From Burkholderia sp. Ac-20365 (GTDB lineage: Bacteria; Pseudomonadota; Gammaproteobacteria; Burkholderiales; Burkholderiaceae): a stretch of 64,000 nt of DNA. Positions 23,862-32,361 of this stretch are shown in pieces (position 1 is the first letter of the stretch; the number at the start of each line of letters is the position of its first letter). The position numbers and the translations under genes are program-made. The stretch spans positions 55,309 to 119,308 of the forward strand of contig NZ_JAAGPI010000030.1 in the NCBI RefSeq assembly GCF_017104715.1, read 5' to 3'. The notes under the pieces were generated by a model that ran no database searches, was not told where the DNA came from, and worked only from the letters and a program-made list of their open reading frames with translations.

Positions 23862-25775
23862 ATGTCATATCCAGTCTCGTTTGAACCGCTGCCGGCGTCC
23901 GCCGCGACCGTAACCGAGCAGGCGCGCGCGCTGCGCGAGTTGCCGCCGGACGACCCGCTCGAAGAAGCCGACGCGCGGCGCGGTTTCATCGGCACGATAC
24001 CGGACGCGGAAATTCGCGGCACCTATGATCAACTCGTCTGGAGCCTTGCCGACTATGGCTTTCTCGAAGACGAACACGCGCCCGCCACCGCGCATCCCGC
24101 GTTATGGCGTCACGCCCGCCTGAACATGCTGCACGGCCTGTTCAAGGTGACGGAGCGCATCTATCAGGTCAGAGGCTTCGACGTCTCGAACATCACGTTT
24201 ATCGAGGGCGACAGCGGACTGATCGTGATCGATCCGCTCACGTGCAAGGAGACGGCTGCCGCCGCGCTCGATCTGTACTTTGTGCATCGGCCGAAGCGCC
24301 CTGTCGTGGCCGTGATCTACAGCCACAGTCACGCCGATCACTTCGGCGGCGTGCGCGGCGTGGTCAGCGAGCAGGACGTCATCGCGGGCAAGGCGGCGAT
24401 CATCGCGCCCGCCGGCTTCATGAAAGAAGCGGTGTCCGAAAACGTGATGGCAGGCACGGCGATGGCGCGGCGCGCGCAGTTCCAGTTCGGGCACACGCTC
24501 GCGCGCAACGCGTGTTGCCAGATCGACGCGGGCATGGGCAAGAATATTCCGCGCGGCACGATTACGCTGATCGCGCCGACGCAACTGATCGAGCAAGCTT
24601 CGGAAACGCATCTGATAGACGGCGTCGAGATCGTTTTTCAGCTCACACCCGAAAGCGAAGCGCCCGCCGAGATGCATTTCTATTTCCCGCAGGAACGCGC
24701 GCTCAATCTCGCCGAGAACGGCACGCGTTCGCTGCACAATCTGTGTCCGCTGCGCGGCGCACAGGTGCGCAATGCGCAGCTATGGTCGCGCTACCTCGGC
24801 GAATCGCTGGACCGCTATGGACGCGACGCGGAAGTGGTGTTCGCGCAGCACAACTGGCCGACGTGGGGCAATGCGCGGATCGTCGGCTATCTGGAGGCGC
24901 AGCGCGATCTCTACAAGTTCCTGCACGACCAGACCGTGCGGCTGATGAATCGCGGCTTCAACGCCGTCGAAATCGCCGAGCAGATCCGTCTTCCCGACGC
25001 GCTGCTGAACACATGGCATACGCGCGGCTATTACGGCACCGTGTCGCATAACGTGAAGGCCGTCTACCAGCACTATCTGAGCTGGTACGACGGCAATCCG
25101 TCCAACCTCCACGCGCTTCCGCCGGAAGCCGCGGCGCCGCGCTATGTCGAGTACATGGGCGGCGCGCAAGCGATGCTCGAACGCGCCCGCATCGACTTCG
25201 AGAAAGGTCACTACCGATGGGTCGCGCAGGTGATGAATCACCTCGTCTTTGCCGAGCCGCGTTTGCGCGAAGCGCGCGAACTCGGCGCGGCCGCTCTGGA
25301 ACAGATGGGTTACCAGGCGGAATCGGCGACGTGGCGCAACGCGTTCCTGCTCGGCGCGCGCGAGCTTCGCGAAGGACGCGGCGCTTCGACGCAATTCAGC
25401 AACCGCAGCCGCGACATGGTGTGTGCGATTACGGAAGAGATGTTCTTCGATTACCTCGCAGTGCGGATCGATGGTCTGAAGGCACAGCACCTGAAAATGC
25501 AGATCGACTGGCAATTCACCGATCTTCACCGGCAGTTCGCGCTGAATCTGCAACACGGCGCGTTGACGTGGTCATCGTCGATCCGGCCTGTAGACGCTGA
25601 TCTGCGCGTGGCGATGTCGAGGCAAACGCTGAACCGCATTCTGTGCGGAGAAACCGGCTTCAAGGATGCTGTCGGTGCGTGCGAAATCCAGTTGGACGGC
25701 AGCATCGCGTTGTTCCGCGCGATGCTCGACACGCTCGATCAGTTCGACGGCGATTTCAATGTCGTCGAACCGTAA
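23862..25775 (+). CDS. Alkyl/aryl sulfatase, SdsA1/BDS1-type metallo-beta-lactamase fold
   Basis: 637 residues from the ATG at 23862, with AGGAG 8 nt upstream. The zinc site S-H-S-H-A-D-H-F-G-G is near residue 150, followed by a dimerisation domain and a C-terminal SCP2-like alkyl-binding domain (L-N-R-I-L-C-G-E-T-G-F). This class hydrolyses primary alkyl sulfates such as dodecyl sulfate to alcohol and sulfate. No clear signal peptide is seen at this start, whereas many SdsA enzymes are exported, so the enzyme may be cytoplasmic. It pairs with the GMC dehydrogenase upstream. Confidence 0.92.
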   Translation: MSYPVSFEPLPASAATVTEQARALRELPPDDPLEEADARRGFIGTIPDAEIRGTYDQLVWSLADYGFLEDEHAPATAHPALWRHARLNMLHGLFKVTERIYQVRGFDVSNITFIEGDSGLIVIDPLTCKETAAAALDLYFVHRPKRPVVAVIYSHSHADHFGGVRGVVSEQDVIAGKAAIIAPAGFMKEAVSENVMAGTAMARRAQFQFGHTLARNACCQIDAGMGKNIPRGTITLIAPTQLIEQASETHLIDGVEIVFQLTPESEAPAEMHFYFPQERALNLAENGTRSLHNLCPLRGAQVRNAQLWSRYLGESLDRYGRDAEVVFAQHNWPTWGNARIVGYLEAQRDLYKFLHDQTVRLMNRGFNAVEIAEQIRLPDALLNTWHTRGYYGTVSHNVKAVYQHYLSWYDGNPSNLHALPPEAAAPRYVEYMGGAQAMLERARIDFEKGHYRWVAQVMNHLVFAEPRLREARELGAAALEQMGYQAESATWRNAFLLGARELREGRGASTQFSNRSRDMVCAITEEMFFDYLAVRIDGLKAQHLKMQIDWQFTDLHRQFALNLQHGALTWSSSIRPVDADLRVAMSRQTLNRILCGETGFKDAVGACEIQLDGSIALFRAMLDTLDQFDGDFNVVEP

Positions 25776-25776
25776 C

Positions 25777-25814
25777 GCCTTGCCGCGCATGCTTTTCATG
25801 CCGCGCGGCAAGGC
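25777..25814. terminator. Bidirectional hairpin between convergent genes
   Basis: A 12-bp perfect stem, GCCTTGCCGCGC (25777-25788) with GCGCGGCAAGGC (25803-25814), starting one base after the alkylsulfatase stop and ending 9 bp before the VOC gene stop. It probably terminates both transcripts. Confidence 0.7.
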
Positions 25815-25823
25815 ACAGCGACA

Positions 25824-26234
25824 TCAGTTATCGAACGTGCCGCGATACTCGGGCGAAGCGTCACGGCGCGTATTTAATTCGAACATCACGCCGCCGGGCG
25901 CCCGGCAGAAGAAACGCGAGCCGCGTCCATTGTTGAAGATGCCTGTTTCCATCTGTACGCCGTCTTCCTTGAAGCGCTCGTACAGCGCGCTGACGTCTTC
26001 GAAACTCGGCAACTCAAAGCCGACATGAAAGTTGGCCGGCCATGCGGGCACGTCGTCGCCGGCATAGTCGATCACGACATCGTAGCCAGGACGCTTGAGA
26101 ATGTACGACTTCTCCCACGTGCCTGAAATCGTGAAGCCGAGATATTGCTCGAAGAACCTGGCGGTCGCGGCAGTGTCGACGGAAGGAAAGCTCAGATGGT
26201 TGAGCTTCATGCTTTGGGTAATGTCAGTCATCAT
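25824..26234 (-). CDS. VOC-superfamily (glyoxalase-like) protein
   Basis: 136 residues with paired beta-alpha-beta-beta-beta modules: M-K-L-N-H-L-S-F-P-S-V-D-T-A-A-T-A-R-F-F-E near the start and R-A-P-G-G-V-M-F-E-L-N at the end, carrying candidate metal ligands (His near the N-terminus, Glu in F-E-L-N). Family members include glyoxalases, dioxygenases and fosfomycin or bleomycin resistance proteins; the substrate cannot be told here. The TetR gene lies 189 bp upstream on the same strand. Confidence 0.85.
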   Translation of the reverse strand: MMTDITQSMKLNHLSFPSVDTAATARFFEQYLGFTISGTWEKSYILKRPGYDVVIDYAGDDVPAWPANFHVGFELPSFEDVSALYERFKEDGVQMETGIFNNGRGSRFFCRAPGGVMFELNTRRDASPEYRGTFDN

Positions 26235-26423
26235 CGGTCTCTCATACAGTGGCGGTAGCCCTATGCATCATCGCCTGAGGACTTCAGAATAAAAGCTGAA
26301 GCTCACCTTCAACAACTCGCATTGCGCGCACCTGTCGGATAGCGCGAAACCCGCCTGTGCAAAGGCGTTTCAGGCCATCACCACACATACGCGCGAATTC
26401 CGTTACTCACATTCATACGTCTG

Positions 26424-27035
26424 TCAGCCCGCGCCGGTGTTCGACAGATAGCCGAAAACAGCCGCCCGCACGCGATACTCGAGGTTCCCGATATCCGTCT
26501 CGCCACGCTCACCGGCGGCATCGACGATACCCCTCACCATCGCGAACAGGTCGCCCGCCGCGACGTCAGGATGCGCGTGCCCAGGTATTGCGCGTTTGAT
26601 GATTTGCGTGGCCATGTTTTCCAGTTCTGGCTTGGCCACTTCGTCGCGCAGTGCCGGACGTCCTTCTTCGATATCAAGCAGCCTCGCGAGCCTCGGGCGT
26701 TGCAGTTGCTGGCGCACGGCCGCGCCCAGCAGATACTCGAGCGCGGCCTTGCCGTCGGGCATGCCCAGCGCGACGGCCACGTCATTGTGAAAGCGCGTCG
26801 TCTCACGGCGGATCAACGCGACAGTCAGCGCGTCCTTGCCCGGAAAGTACTGATACAGCGAGCCGATGCTGACGCCTGCCCGCGCGGCCACTGCATTCGT
26901 GTTGAATCCGTCGAAGCCTTCTGTTTCGAGTATCTGCGCGGCAGCTTCGACGATCGTCGCGACCGTCTCTTCCGAGCGCGGCTGGCTCGGCGTTTTTCGG
27001 GGGCGCAAGCGTTTTTGCGGTGTCCGCTCGTTCAT
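26424..27035 (-). CDS. TetR-family transcriptional regulator
   Basis: 203 residues from the ATG at 27035 (AGGGAACGACGA upstream). The N-terminal helix-turn-helix is typical: I-V-E-A-A-A-Q-I-L-E-T-E-G-F-D-G-F-N-T-N-A-V-A-A, then R-A-G-V-S-I-G-S-L-Y-Q-Y-F-P-G-K-D-A-L. The rest is a helical ligand domain. The nearest same-strand target is the VOC gene downstream; no effector can be inferred. Confidence 0.9.
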   Translation of the reverse strand: MNERTPQKRLRPRKTPSQPRSEETVATIVEAAAQILETEGFDGFNTNAVAARAGVSIGSLYQYFPGKDALTVALIRRETTRFHNDVAVALGMPDGKAALEYLLGAAVRQQLQRPRLARLLDIEEGRPALRDEVAKPELENMATQIIKRAIPGHAHPDVAAGDLFAMVRGIVDAAGERGETDIGNLEYRVRAAVFGYLSNTGAG

Positions 27036-27143
27036 TCGTCGTTCCCTGTAGAGTCTCGCGCCCGCGTTCAGGCGGTGCAACGGAAGCTATTCTACGGGGC
27101 GTTCAATCAACGCACGACGATGCGAGCCAGTTGCGAAAAGAGG

Positions 27144-27245
27144 TCAGATAGCGCCACTAAACGACACGGCGACCGCAAGTACGATATTGATTACAACCAG
27201 CGCGATCCAGCCGGCCAGCACCCATAGAGGTTCGACACGAAGCAT
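27144..27245 (-). CDS. Small membrane protein, 33 residues (putative)
   Basis: The frame from ATG 27245 encodes M-L-R-V-E-P-L-W-V-L-A-G-W-I-A-L-V-V-I-N-I-V-L, then A-V-A-V-S-F-S-G-A-I: one hydrophobic helix with a short charged N-terminus. It is preceded by a strong GGAGG at good spacing. No homologue is recognised; support is the ribosome site and the clean single-span composition. It could be a stress-type small membrane protein. A much longer frame that includes it upstream is arginine-rich noise antisense to intergenic and LysR sequence. Confidence 0.45.
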   Translation of the reverse strand: MLRVEPLWVLAGWIALVVINIVLAVAVSFSGAI

Positions 27246-27400
27246 GATGCCCTCCATACAGGGATCGACGGCGCATCGGTCAACCTGGCAGGTTGACCGC
27301 GTCGATATGCCTGAATGGTAGGAGGCGGGTTGTCGTATGGGTAGACACGCACGGGAACACTCAGCGTTTCCGCGGACGCACCAATGGCTGTTACCCGTGC

Positions 27401-28438
27401 CTAGTGCTTCACGCCCGGGCTCTCGCTTGCCAGCGAATCCAGATAAAAATCGTCGAGACAAAGCACATTCAGCGCCCGGATCCGCTCGGTCATGTAGTCG
27501 ACGAATACACGGATGCGCGACGGCAAATGCTGACGGCACAGATAGCAGATGTAGTGTCCCCGATCGTCCGGAACGTACCGCCGCAATGCCATCACGAGTT
27601 CGTTGCGTGCGATGTGATCGCCTGTCTGATAGCCCGGCAGTTGTGCAATGCCGCGCCCTTCCAGCACTGCGCGCAACACGAGTTCGGAATCGTTGAAGGT
27701 CAATCGGGCCGTCGGCAGCACCTTGCGCATATGGCCGTCCACCTTGAACTCCCATTCGAACACGCGTCCGCCCGAGAACCTGAGATTGATGCATTCGTGC
27801 TGCGCCAGATCGTCGAGCGTCTCGGGCAGTCCGTGCCTGTCTGCATAGCGAGGCGACGCGCACAGCACCATTTGCATCGGGATCAGCTGCTTCGCAATGA
27901 TGCTGGAATCTTCGATACAGCCGTCGCGAAACGCCACGTCGATCTGCTCGGCGGCGAAATCCGTCGGCCTGTCGTCCAGCAGCAGATCGACGGCAATGTC
28001 GGGGTACGCCTCGCAGAACTGCGCGAGCAACGGCGCCACGACCTTGCGCCCGAACCCCACGTTCGCGCTGATACGAAGCAGGCCGCGCGGCGGACCCTGT
28101 CGCAGGTCGAGCATGTCGTTCATCGCTTCGACGATATGCGTGACGCCCTGATTGCAGTTCTCGAAGAAGCGCTCGCCTTCGCGCGTCAAATGCGTCGAGC
28201 GCGTCGTACGAAGAAAAAGCCGCGTGCTGAGTTGCGATTCGAGCTTCTGGACGTTGCGGCTCACAGCCGATCGACCGATGCCCAGGCGCTCGCCCGCTTT
28301 CGCGAAACTGCCTTCCGTAGCGACCGCCATGAAGGCGATGATGCCCGCGTAGCTGGTCGAGAAGCAGGTGGACAAGGTGTCGGCGGGGTTCGGCAAGCCG
28401 ACGCGAAAAGCATGCTGCGATGCATCCAGTTGATCCAT
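27401..28438 (-). CDS. LysR-family transcriptional regulator
   Basis: 345 residues from the ATG at 28438 (GGGAG upstream); an in-frame start at 28495 has no good ribosome site. It is longer than usual because about 30 residues precede the helix-turn-helix (F-M-A-V-A-T-E-G-S-F-A-K-A-G-E-R-L-G-I-G-R-S-A-V-S-R-N-V-Q-K-L-E). The effector domain has R-G-L-L-R-I-S-A-N-V-G-F-G and ends with a non-conserved tail. It is of the CrgA/DsdC-like group. It diverges from the OsmC/Ohr gene across a 395-bp region and probably controls it. Confidence 0.9.
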   Translation of the reverse strand: MDQLDASQHAFRVGLPNPADTLSTCFSTSYAGIIAFMAVATEGSFAKAGERLGIGRSAVSRNVQKLESQLSTRLFLRTTRSTHLTREGERFFENCNQGVTHIVEAMNDMLDLRQGPPRGLLRISANVGFGRKVVAPLLAQFCEAYPDIAVDLLLDDRPTDFAAEQIDVAFRDGCIEDSSIIAKQLIPMQMVLCASPRYADRHGLPETLDDLAQHECINLRFSGGRVFEWEFKVDGHMRKVLPTARLTFNDSELVLRAVLEGRGIAQLPGYQTGDHIARNELVMALRRYVPDDRGHYICYLCRQHLPSRIRVFVDYMTERIRALNVLCLDDFYLDSLASESPGVKH

Positions 28439-28833
28439 CGACGGCTCCCACTCTTGAGATTGCGCAGCGATCTCGCTGCGAAGCGAGGCCATCAAGGAAT
28501 CTGCTGAGCCCGCTGACAGGAAGGAAAGATGTGCCGCAAGTCCCGTCTACGAGACGCCTGGCGGCGCGGCCTTACGGCTGGCTTTCCCAGTGTAGGACAC
28601 ATCGACCGGATGTGGGACCGCATCCCGCCGCAACGCGATTCGACTGAACATAAAGCGCGCCGACGATTGACGCCAAATGGGAAACACCGTGAGTCCCGCC
28701 GTGGCTCTACCGCGACATTGTTCCGTCACTTAGCATGGGAACGGGTCCGCTGTCGCCGTACCTGTATTCGTGTGCGGCCTGCGATACCGCCGAGGGTGGT
28801 TCAAAAGTCTTGCTGCCTGGGAGAGAACAAACC
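28439..28833. promoter_or_regulatory. Divergent LysR/OsmC intergenic region
   Basis: A 395-bp spacer without a supported gene. It holds the dyad CACAT-N7-ATGTG at 28598-28614 and presumably both promoters. A weak open frame continues upstream of the OsmC start but lacks a ribosome site and family similarity. Confidence 0.4.
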
Positions 28834-29331
28834 ATGAACAGGAAACTGGAGGCGCCCCCGCTGACGCTGCTGGATCGCTATCGTGGCAAGGAATTCGAGC
28901 CGCTGTACACGACGACGGTCACGGTATCGGGCGGCGAGACGGGACACGGCCGCGCGTCCGGCGTGGTGCGTTCCGACGACGGCAATCTGGATCTCGAACT
29001 GCGTCTGCCCACCCAGCTCGGCGGCTCCGGCGACGGAACCAACCCGGAACAGCTGTTTGCGGCAGGCTTTGCCGGCTGCTTCCACGGCGCGCTCAACCTG
29101 CTCGGCAAGCGCGCAAAAATGGAACTCGACAATATCGCCGTCGACGTACAGGTCGCCTTTGGCCGCGATCCGATGGATGGGGGCTATGCGCTAGTTATCG
29201 ATGTGCGGGTGCGCATACCGGGCGTGGAGCGCGCGGTGGCGGAAGAACTGGTGCGGAACGCGGAGCGCCTGTGCCCGTACGCGAAGATGGCACGACAGGG
29301 GACGGTGAATATCGTGGCTGTCGTCGATTGA
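28834..29331 (+). CDS. OsmC/Ohr-family peroxiredoxin-like protein
   Basis: 165 residues from the ATG at 28834, with GGGAGAG upstream. The two redox cysteines sit in A-G-F-A-G-C-F-H-G-A-L and A-E-R-L-C-P-Y-A-K, the Ohr/OsmC arrangement for thiol-dependent reduction of organic hydroperoxides. The arginine-containing N-terminal strand segment (G-R-A-S-G-V-V-R-S-D-D-G) fits the subfamily. The N-terminus is about 20 residues longer than typical Ohr. It is divergently placed from a LysR gene rather than the usual MarR-type OhrR. Confidence 0.9.
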   Translation: MNRKLEAPPLTLLDRYRGKEFEPLYTTTVTVSGGETGHGRASGVVRSDDGNLDLELRLPTQLGGSGDGTNPEQLFAAGFAGCFHGALNLLGKRAKMELDNIAVDVQVAFGRDPMDGGYALVIDVRVRIPGVERAVAEELVRNAERLCPYAKMARQGTVNIVAVVD

Positions 29332-29375
29332 GCGGAAACGCTCAGGCGCCGTTTATCCGGCGGCCCGGAGCCGGA

Positions 29376-29412
29376 AAGACAACAGCCTGGCACACGTCAA
29401 CATGCCAGGCTG
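29376..29412 (-). terminator. Terminator of the shikimate-dehydrogenase-like gene
   Basis: A perfect 10-bp stem, CAGCCTGGCA (29383-29392) with TGCCAGGCTG (29403-29412), followed on the minus strand by TTGTCTTT. It lies 25 bp past that gene's stop and also faces the OsmC transcript from the other side. Confidence 0.7.
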
Positions 29413-29436
29413 CCAAGGGGACATCGAAGCGGTAAC

Positions 29437-30270
29437 TCAGTACGCAATCGTCGCCGCGTCGCGCAGTTCTTCGGGCGTCGCAGTCCCGAAGCCGAAGAAC
29501 TCCAGATAGGCCGGAATCATCTCGAACAGCATGTCGGTGCCGACCTGCACGTCGCAGCCCTTCTCACGCGCGGCGCGCAGAAACGGCGTGTACTCCGATT
29601 TCATCACGACTTCGCCGACAAAAGTTTGCGGCGAGATGCGCGCGACGTCGAAAGGAAGCGGATCGCCTTCCTTCATGCCGAGCGGCGTCGCGTTCACGAC
29701 GACGTCATAACCATCGGGATCTTTCGAGCCCGTACGCACCGCCATTTCCGGGTAGTGCTCGCGCAAGCGCTGCGCAAGCCCTTCGGCGGAATCGGCACGC
29801 GTATCGAACAGAGCCAGCTCGCCCACGCCCGCCGCCGCCAGCGACGCTGCAATGGCCGAGCCGACGCCGCCCGATCCCGACACCAGCACGCGCGCGCCCT
29901 TCAGTTGACGCCCCTTGCGCAGCACGCCGCGCACGAAGCCTGCACCGTCGAACTGATCGCCGAGCAGCGTGCCATCGGGACGCTTGAGCACCGCGTTGCA
30001 GGCGCCCGCGATGCGCACGGCGGGCGTCACTTCATCGACCAGTCCAACCGTCGTCACCTTGTGCGGCATCGTGATGAGCGCCCCACGCAGATTGGTGAAG
30101 CGGAAGATCGACTTGAAGCTCTGCTCGTAATCTTCCGCCTTGACGCCCATCGGCACCACGACCGCGTCAATACCCTTGCGATCGAACCATGGGTTGTAAA
30201 TCATCGGCGACTTGAAGCTCTCGGTCGGAAAACCGATGTGCGCGATGAGGGTGGTCTTTCCGGAAATCAT
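29437..30270 (-). CDS. Shikimate/quinate dehydrogenase-like protein (divergent substrate site)
   Basis: 277 residues, AroE fold. The catalytic Lys is kept (T-M-P-H-K) and the Asp is kept (Q-F-D-G-A-G-F). The nucleotide-binding glycine motif is G-S-G-G-V-G-S-A and the fold end A-T-P-L-G-M is present. The substrate loop reads G-F-P-T-E-S-F-K-S-P, so only one of the two serines that hold the carboxylate in AroE (H-S-x-S-P) remains. It follows the MHS transporter by 54 bp, suggesting joint uptake and oxidation of shikimate, quinate or a related hydroxyacid. It is unlikely to be the biosynthetic AroE. Confidence 0.82.
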   Translation of the reverse strand: MISGKTTLIAHIGFPTESFKSPMIYNPWFDRKGIDAVVVPMGVKAEDYEQSFKSIFRFTNLRGALITMPHKVTTVGLVDEVTPAVRIAGACNAVLKRPDGTLLGDQFDGAGFVRGVLRKGRQLKGARVLVSGSGGVGSAIAASLAAAGVGELALFDTRADSAEGLAQRLREHYPEMAVRTGSKDPDGYDVVVNATPLGMKEGDPLPFDVARISPQTFVGEVVMKSEYTPFLRAAREKGCDVQVGTDMLFEMIPAYLEFFGFGTATPEELRDAATIAY

Positions 30271-30324
30271 GGTCGGTGGTGCTCTCTCAGGCGTCTGGAT
30301 CCGCTCAGCGGGCTTTAGCGTGCT

Positions 30325-31710
30325 TCAGTGGGCGAATGCAGCAGCCCGTGCTGCATCGTACTCGGTCTTGTCGACGGGATGCGCGTCGGGCTTGCCGAGT
30401 TCGTCCATGTGCACACGGTACGTTTCACGGGCGCTGAATGCGGCCAGCGAGGCAATGATGGTGACCGCGAAAGCGAGCGCGCCGACCGTCAGCCAGATGT
30501 TGGTGGCTCCCGGAGGTGCCACGGCCGTGAACAGCGCGGGCAGCATGGCCGTGATCGCGGTACCGATGTTCTGTGCAATCGCCATCGCCGAAACGCGGGT
30601 GCGGGTCGGGAACAGTTCCGGGTAGAAGCTCGGGAACACGGCGTTATAGCCCTGATACACGATGCCCCACATCAGGATCGACATCACGAACGCAACCGGC
30701 ACGTTATGGATGCTGATCGCGTACAGATAGGCGAAGGCGAGCAGGCCCGACAGCAGCGAACCGACGATCATCGGCGGCTTGCGGCCGATCTTGTCCGACA
30801 GGTTGCCGACGTACGGAATCACCAGCACCGCGACGATGTTGCCGACCACCGGAATCCACAGGTACACGTCTTTCGCGAAACCGATGCCGTAGGCCGGTTG
30901 CACCGCGTAGGCTGCACCGAAGATGGTGGCCACGACGGGAATCACGTTCATCAGCGCCATGCAGATCACGCGCAGGATGTTCGGCGTGCTGTACTTGAAC
31001 GCGTCGATCACGGGCGACGTGGAACGCGCCGTACGTTGGCCTTCGTCCGTGAAGGCCGGCGTTTCATCGACTTTGCGGCGGATGACCCAGCCCGCGAAGA
31101 TGACGACGACGCTCAGCAGGAACGGAATGCGCCAGCCCCAGACGTTGAACTGCTCGGCAGGCATGTAGTGTGCGAGCGGCAGGAACACCGCGGCGGCCAG
31201 AATCTGCCCTGCCTGCACGCCTTGCAGCGTGAAGCTGGAGTAGAAGCCGCGCCGTCCGAACGGTGCGTGCTCCAGAATCATCGAGCTGGCGCCGGAGATT
31301 TCACCCGCCACCGCGAAGCCCTGCACGAGGCGCATGAGCACGAGCAGCACGGGAGCCAGCAGACCGACCTGATCGTACGTGGGCAGCAGGCCGACGCCGA
31401 TCGTCGAGAAACCCATCAGGAACATACAGGCCAGCAGCACTTTCTTGCGACCGTGCGTATCGCCGAGATGGCCGAGCACGAATGCGCCAATTGGCCGTGC
31501 GACGTAACCCACGCCGTAGGTCGCCAGCGACGCGACGATAGCCGTCGTCGCATTGCCCTTCGGAAAGAAGATCTGAGGAAAGATCAGCGCCGAAGCGGTC
31601 GCATAGATGAAGAAATCGTAGTATTCAAGCGCCGATCCGATCCAGCCGCTGGCGGCAGCTTTCTTGGATTGGTGGTTGCCTTGGGGCTCGTGTGCCGGGA
31701 CTGCGGTCAT
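30325..31710 (-). CDS. MFS transporter, metabolite:H+ symporter (ShiA-like) family
   Basis: 461 residues, 12 predicted membrane segments. The MHS-type first loop is visible: A-S-G-W-I-G-S-A-L-E-Y-Y-D-F-F-I-Y-A-T-A near residue 20, and G-H-L-G-D-T-H-G-R-K-K is the MFS loop 2-3 signature. This subfamily imports shikimate, alpha-ketoglutarate, proline/betaine or citrate with protons. The shikimate-dehydrogenase-like gene downstream suggests a shikimate- or quinate-like substrate. A large hairpin lies about 100 bp upstream. Confidence 0.92.
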   Translation of the reverse strand: MTAVPAHEPQGNHQSKKAAASGWIGSALEYYDFFIYATASALIFPQIFFPKGNATTAIVASLATYGVGYVARPIGAFVLGHLGDTHGRKKVLLACMFLMGFSTIGVGLLPTYDQVGLLAPVLLVLMRLVQGFAVAGEISGASSMILEHAPFGRRGFYSSFTLQGVQAGQILAAAVFLPLAHYMPAEQFNVWGWRIPFLLSVVVIFAGWVIRRKVDETPAFTDEGQRTARSTSPVIDAFKYSTPNILRVICMALMNVIPVVATIFGAAYAVQPAYGIGFAKDVYLWIPVVGNIVAVLVIPYVGNLSDKIGRKPPMIVGSLLSGLLAFAYLYAISIHNVPVAFVMSILMWGIVYQGYNAVFPSFYPELFPTRTRVSAMAIAQNIGTAITAMLPALFTAVAPPGATNIWLTVGALAFAVTIIASLAAFSARETYRVHMDELGKPDAHPVDKTEYDAARAAAFAH

Positions 31711-31812
31711 GGTTGTCTCCTAGCTTGTAGGCTGACGACGCTCAGATGTCATCAGATGGACCGCAGAGTAGCGCCCCGCACCCCAGATGCACAAGAGATT
31801 ACTACGATATTT

Positions 31813-31850
31813 CGTTCGATCATCGCGCAGATGTGCGCGATGATCGAACG
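31813..31850. promoter_or_regulatory. Perfect 17-bp-arm inverted repeat upstream of the MFS gene
   Basis: CGTTCGATCATCGCGCA, spacer GATG, TGCGCGATGATCGAACG. The spacer is only 4 bp, so the DNA could be a long operator palindrome or the RNA an unusually stable hairpin. It lies 103 bp upstream of the transporter start and 140 bp before ppnP, between divergent genes. No T-tract follows on either strand, which argues against an intrinsic terminator. Confidence 0.75.
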
Positions 31851-31989
31851 CTCTGAGGGTTTCTCCGGGTTCGGAACACCTCCGGTGCAGATCCGTTAGA
31901 CGTCCGCGGGGATTGGTATGATGGCGGGCTCGCGTCATTGCCAGTGGATGGCGCCGCTACTTTTCAACACGACTCATAGGAACACCGCC

Positions 31990-32310
31990 ATGACGGCTGC
32001 AACGCAATTCGATCAGGTTTCCGTTGTCAAACGCGCCAATGTCTACTTCGACGGCAAGTGCGTGTCGCACACCGTGCTCTTCGCCGACGGCACGCGCAAG
32101 ACGCTCGGCGTGATCCTGCCCGGCACGCTCAACTTCGGTACCGACGCAGCTGAACTGATGGAAGTGCAGGCAGGCAAGTGCCGCATCCGTCTCGCAGGCA
32201 GCGACGAATGGAAGACTTACGCCGCAGGCGAGTCGTTCTCGGTGCCGGCCAACAGCCGCTTCGATATCGACGTGGTCGAAACGCTCGACTACGTCTGCAG
32301 CTACCTGTAA
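31990..32310 (+). CDS. ppnP: Pyrimidine/purine nucleoside phosphorylase PpnP (YaiE/DUF1255)
   Basis: 106 residues from the ATG at 31990. A single-domain cupin with V-Y-F-D-G-K-C-V-S-H-T-V, G-V-I-L-P-G-T-L-N-F-G-T, E-L-M-E-V-Q-A-G and F-S-V-P-A-N-S-R-F-D, the hallmarks of this small family that phosphorolyses several nucleosides. It is about 12 residues longer at the N-terminus than the E. coli protein. It stands alone. Confidence 0.92.
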   Translation: MTAATQFDQVSVVKRANVYFDGKCVSHTVLFADGTRKTLGVILPGTLNFGTDAAELMEVQAGKCRIRLAGSDEWKTYAAGESFSVPANSRFDIDVVETLDYVCSYL

Positions 32311-32322
32311 AGCCTCACAGAC

Positions 32323-32356
32323 GTTGCCGCGCTCACGCCCTCGCGTTCGCGGCAAC
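32323..32356. terminator. Hairpin between convergent ppnP and LysR genes
   Basis: Perfect 9-bp arms GTTGCCGCG (32323-32331) and CGCGGCAAC (32348-32356), 12 bp after the ppnP stop and 5 bp before the LysR stop on the other strand. No T-tract; probably a shared 3'-end structure. Confidence 0.5.
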
Positions 32357-32361
32357 CGTCA

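Noticed and set aside
27144..28451. 435-codon minus-strand frame covering the LysR gene
   Set aside because: It is out of frame with the LysR protein and Arg-rich; only its last 33 codons, with their own ribosome site, look coding.
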